A program made the position numbers and the translations under genes. From an uncultured Eubacteriales bacterium (GTDB lineage: Bacteria; Bacillota; Clostridia; Oscillospirales; Oscillospiraceae), in contig CAJKSU010000021.1 in the NCBI GenBank assembly GCA_905202605.1, forward strand, positions 1 to 22,493: a DNA stretch of 22,493 nt, in the 5' to 3' direction. The notes under the pieces are model-generated. The model was not told where the DNA came from. It did no database searches and saw nothing but the letters and a program-made list of their open reading frames with translations. Of the stretch, positions 21,450 to 22,493 are shown one piece after another (position 1 is the first letter of the stretch; every line of letters starts with the position of its first letter).

Positions 21450-21485
21450 TTCCCTATTGACACTGCAGGTTTTTGATGTTATAAT
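21449..21485 (+). promoter_or_regulatory. Promoter of the binding-protein gene with AATTCCCTATTGACA block
   Basis: A near-ideal promoter: TTGACA (21457-21462), 17 bases and TATAAT (21480-21485) with a TG extension. The upstream extension AATTCCCTATTGACA matches the other sulfur promoters. A second TGTTATAAT at 21518-21526 could be an additional extended -10 promoter without a clear -35 box. Confidence 0.85.
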
Positions 21486-21570
21486 CCCTATCACATAGCA
21501 AACATACCTTCTAAATATGTTATAATGCAGTGCCGATTGAGGTGCTGCCAAAGGAAAGGAGTCTGATCTC

Positions 21571-21666
21571 ATGTATGCCCATTCATCCACCATGCCGGGT
21601 TTCCGAATGCCCGTGCTCTTTGGCGCGCGATGTTGTCGTGAGTCAGAATCCGTGATCCCGGTATAA
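21571..21666 (+). CDS. Arg-Cys-Cys-Arg leader peptide ahead of the binding protein (31 aa)
   Basis: The ORF starts at ATG 21571 with AAAGGAG upstream and ends at TAA 21664-21666, 33 bases before the binding-protein start codon. It begins MYAHSSTMPGFRMPV and contains GARCCRESESVIPV at its end, with adjacent TGT Cys codons at 21631-21636. The Arg-Cys-Cys-Arg core is the same as in the leader of the deleted cysK, and its DNA is similar (CGATGTTGYCG in both). Unlike the other transporter leader it has no T-tract terminator after it, so control might act on translation, on Rho-dependent termination, or through the peptide itself. No known family comes to mind. Confidence 0.72.
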   Translation: MYAHSSTMPGFRMPVLFGARCCRESESVIPV

Positions 21667-21699
21667 CCGTTATAATTTATGAAAGAAGGAATGATTTCC

Positions 21700-22493
21700 A
21701 TGAAACGTACCATTTTAAAATTAACCGCCGCCTTTACTGCTCTGACCCTGCTGCTCGCCGGCTGCGGCAGCACTGCCGCCTCCTCCGCATCCACTGCCGA
21801 TTCCGGCGCGCAGGCTGCATCCACTGCGGATGCCTCCTCTAACGGCGCATTCCGCACCCTGGATGAGATCAAGGACAGCGGCAAGATCATCATCGGCGTC
21901 TTTTCCGACAAGGCCCCCTTTGGTTATGTGGACGAAAATGGTGCTTATCAGGGCTATGACGTCTACTTTGCCGAGCGCATCGGCAAGGATCTGGGTGTGG
22001 ACGTAGAATATGTTTCTCTGGATCCCGCCAGCCGTGTAGAATTTGTTCAGACCGGCAAGGTCGATGTGGTGCTGGCAAACTTCACCGTGACCGACGAGCG
22101 TGCGCAGCAGGTCGACTTTGCGCTCCCCTATATGAAGGTATCTTTGGGGGTGGTTTCCCCGGACGGGAATGTGATTACCGATGTAAAGGATCTGGAAGGG
22201 AAGACCCTGATCGTCTGCAAGGGCACCACCGCAGAGACTTATTTCTCCGAGAACTATCCCGACGTTTCCCTCCAGAAGTATGACCAGTACGCCGACGCTT
22301 ACAATGCGCTGCTGGATGGCCGCGGCGACGCCTTCTCCACCGACAACACCGAGGTGCTGGCATGGGCGCTGTCCAACCAAGGCTTTACCGTTGGCATTGA
22401 CTCTTTGGGCGATGTTGACACCATTGCACCCGCAGTTCATAAGGGCAACAGCACCCTGCTGGATTGGCTGAATCAGGAGATTGAGGGTCTGGC
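21700..22493 (+). CDS. Cysteine-type ABC transporter substrate-binding lipoprotein (partial, runs off the window)
   Basis: 264 codons are visible before the window ends. The N-terminus is a lipoprotein signal with lipobox LLAGC (C22), then a low-complexity Ser/Ala linker to about residue 48. The solute-binding fold follows: SGKIIIGVFSDKAPFGYVDE, YQGYDVYFAERI, LANFTVTDERAQQVDFALPYM and GKTLIVCKGTTAETYF. These stretches closely resemble the cysteine-binding protein CjaA of Campylobacter as I remember it (GVFxDKxPFGYVDE, DIILANFTxTPxRAxQVDFxLPYMKVxLG), so cysteine is the likely ligand. The protein would be anchored outside the membrane and deliver substrate to the two permeases. It has its own promoter and Cys-codon leader, separate from the upstream operon. 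Confidence 0.92.
   Translation, partial: MKRTILKLTAAFTALTLLLAGCGSTAASSASTADSGAQAASTADASSNGAFRTLDEIKDSGKIIIGVFSDKAPFGYVDENGAYQGYDVYFAERIGKDLGVDVEYVSLDPASRVEFVQTGKVDVVLANFTVTDERAQQVDFALPYMKVSLGVVSPDGNVITDVKDLEGKTLIVCKGTTAETYFSENYPDVSLQKYDQYADAYNALLDGRGDAFSTDNTEVLAWALSNQGFTVGIDSLGDVDTIAPAVHKGNSTLLDWLNQEIEGL

Overview
This window looks like chromosomal DNA of an anaerobic, probably gut-dwelling Clostridia species, most likely in or near the Oscillospirales. The reasons are moderately GC-rich genes with strong AGGAGG-type ribosome sites, consensus TTGACA/TATAAT promoters, a two-gene cobalamin methionine synthase, a CoA-transferase, and a heterodimeric ABC exporter with its own MarR regulator. The genus is inference. 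No rRNA, tRNA, CRISPR array or insertion sequence was recognised.

Layout. 1-548: the 3' end of a deleted cysteine synthase gene (cysK, minus strand), with its promoter and a 15-codon leader ORF still present. 549-5330: a plus-strand methionine operon made of a free-standing methionine synthase activation domain, a cobalamin methionine synthase, and a homocysteine methyltransferase/MTHFR fusion. 5429-8413: a minus-strand group of CoA-transferase, HAD phosphatase and SpoU-type RNA methyltransferase. 8535-13750: a MarR regulator, the two halves of an ABC exporter, and an SDR oxidoreductase. 14088-16646: a domain-permuted family 3 glycosidase (minus). 16781-17215: a two-CBS-domain protein (minus). 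17393-18676: an O-acetylhomoserine sulfhydrylase (minus) behind a long leader. 19201-22493: a cysteine-type ABC transporter with two permeases and an ATPase, then a binding protein that runs off the window and has its own promoter and leader.

The most interesting theme is sulfur amino-acid control by short leader peptides. Four sulfur genes or operons in the window (cysK remnant, O-acetylhomoserine sulfhydrylase, transporter permease/ATPase operon, transporter binding protein) are each preceded by a small ORF with a ribosome site and cysteine codons. The clusters are Cys-Cys-Cys-Cys in one and Arg-Cys-Cys-Arg in two; the fourth is more dispersed. Two of the leaders are followed by clear intrinsic terminators, with a possible competing antiterminator pairing. 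All four promoters share an extended TTYYCTATTGAC block that includes the -35 box and is absent from the other promoters examined here. Together this suggests a dual-layer cysteine regulon: a transcription factor at the -35 region plus ribosome-mediated attenuation at cysteine codons. The mechanism is inferred; the ORFs, codons, hairpins and promoter sequences are read directly from the sequence.
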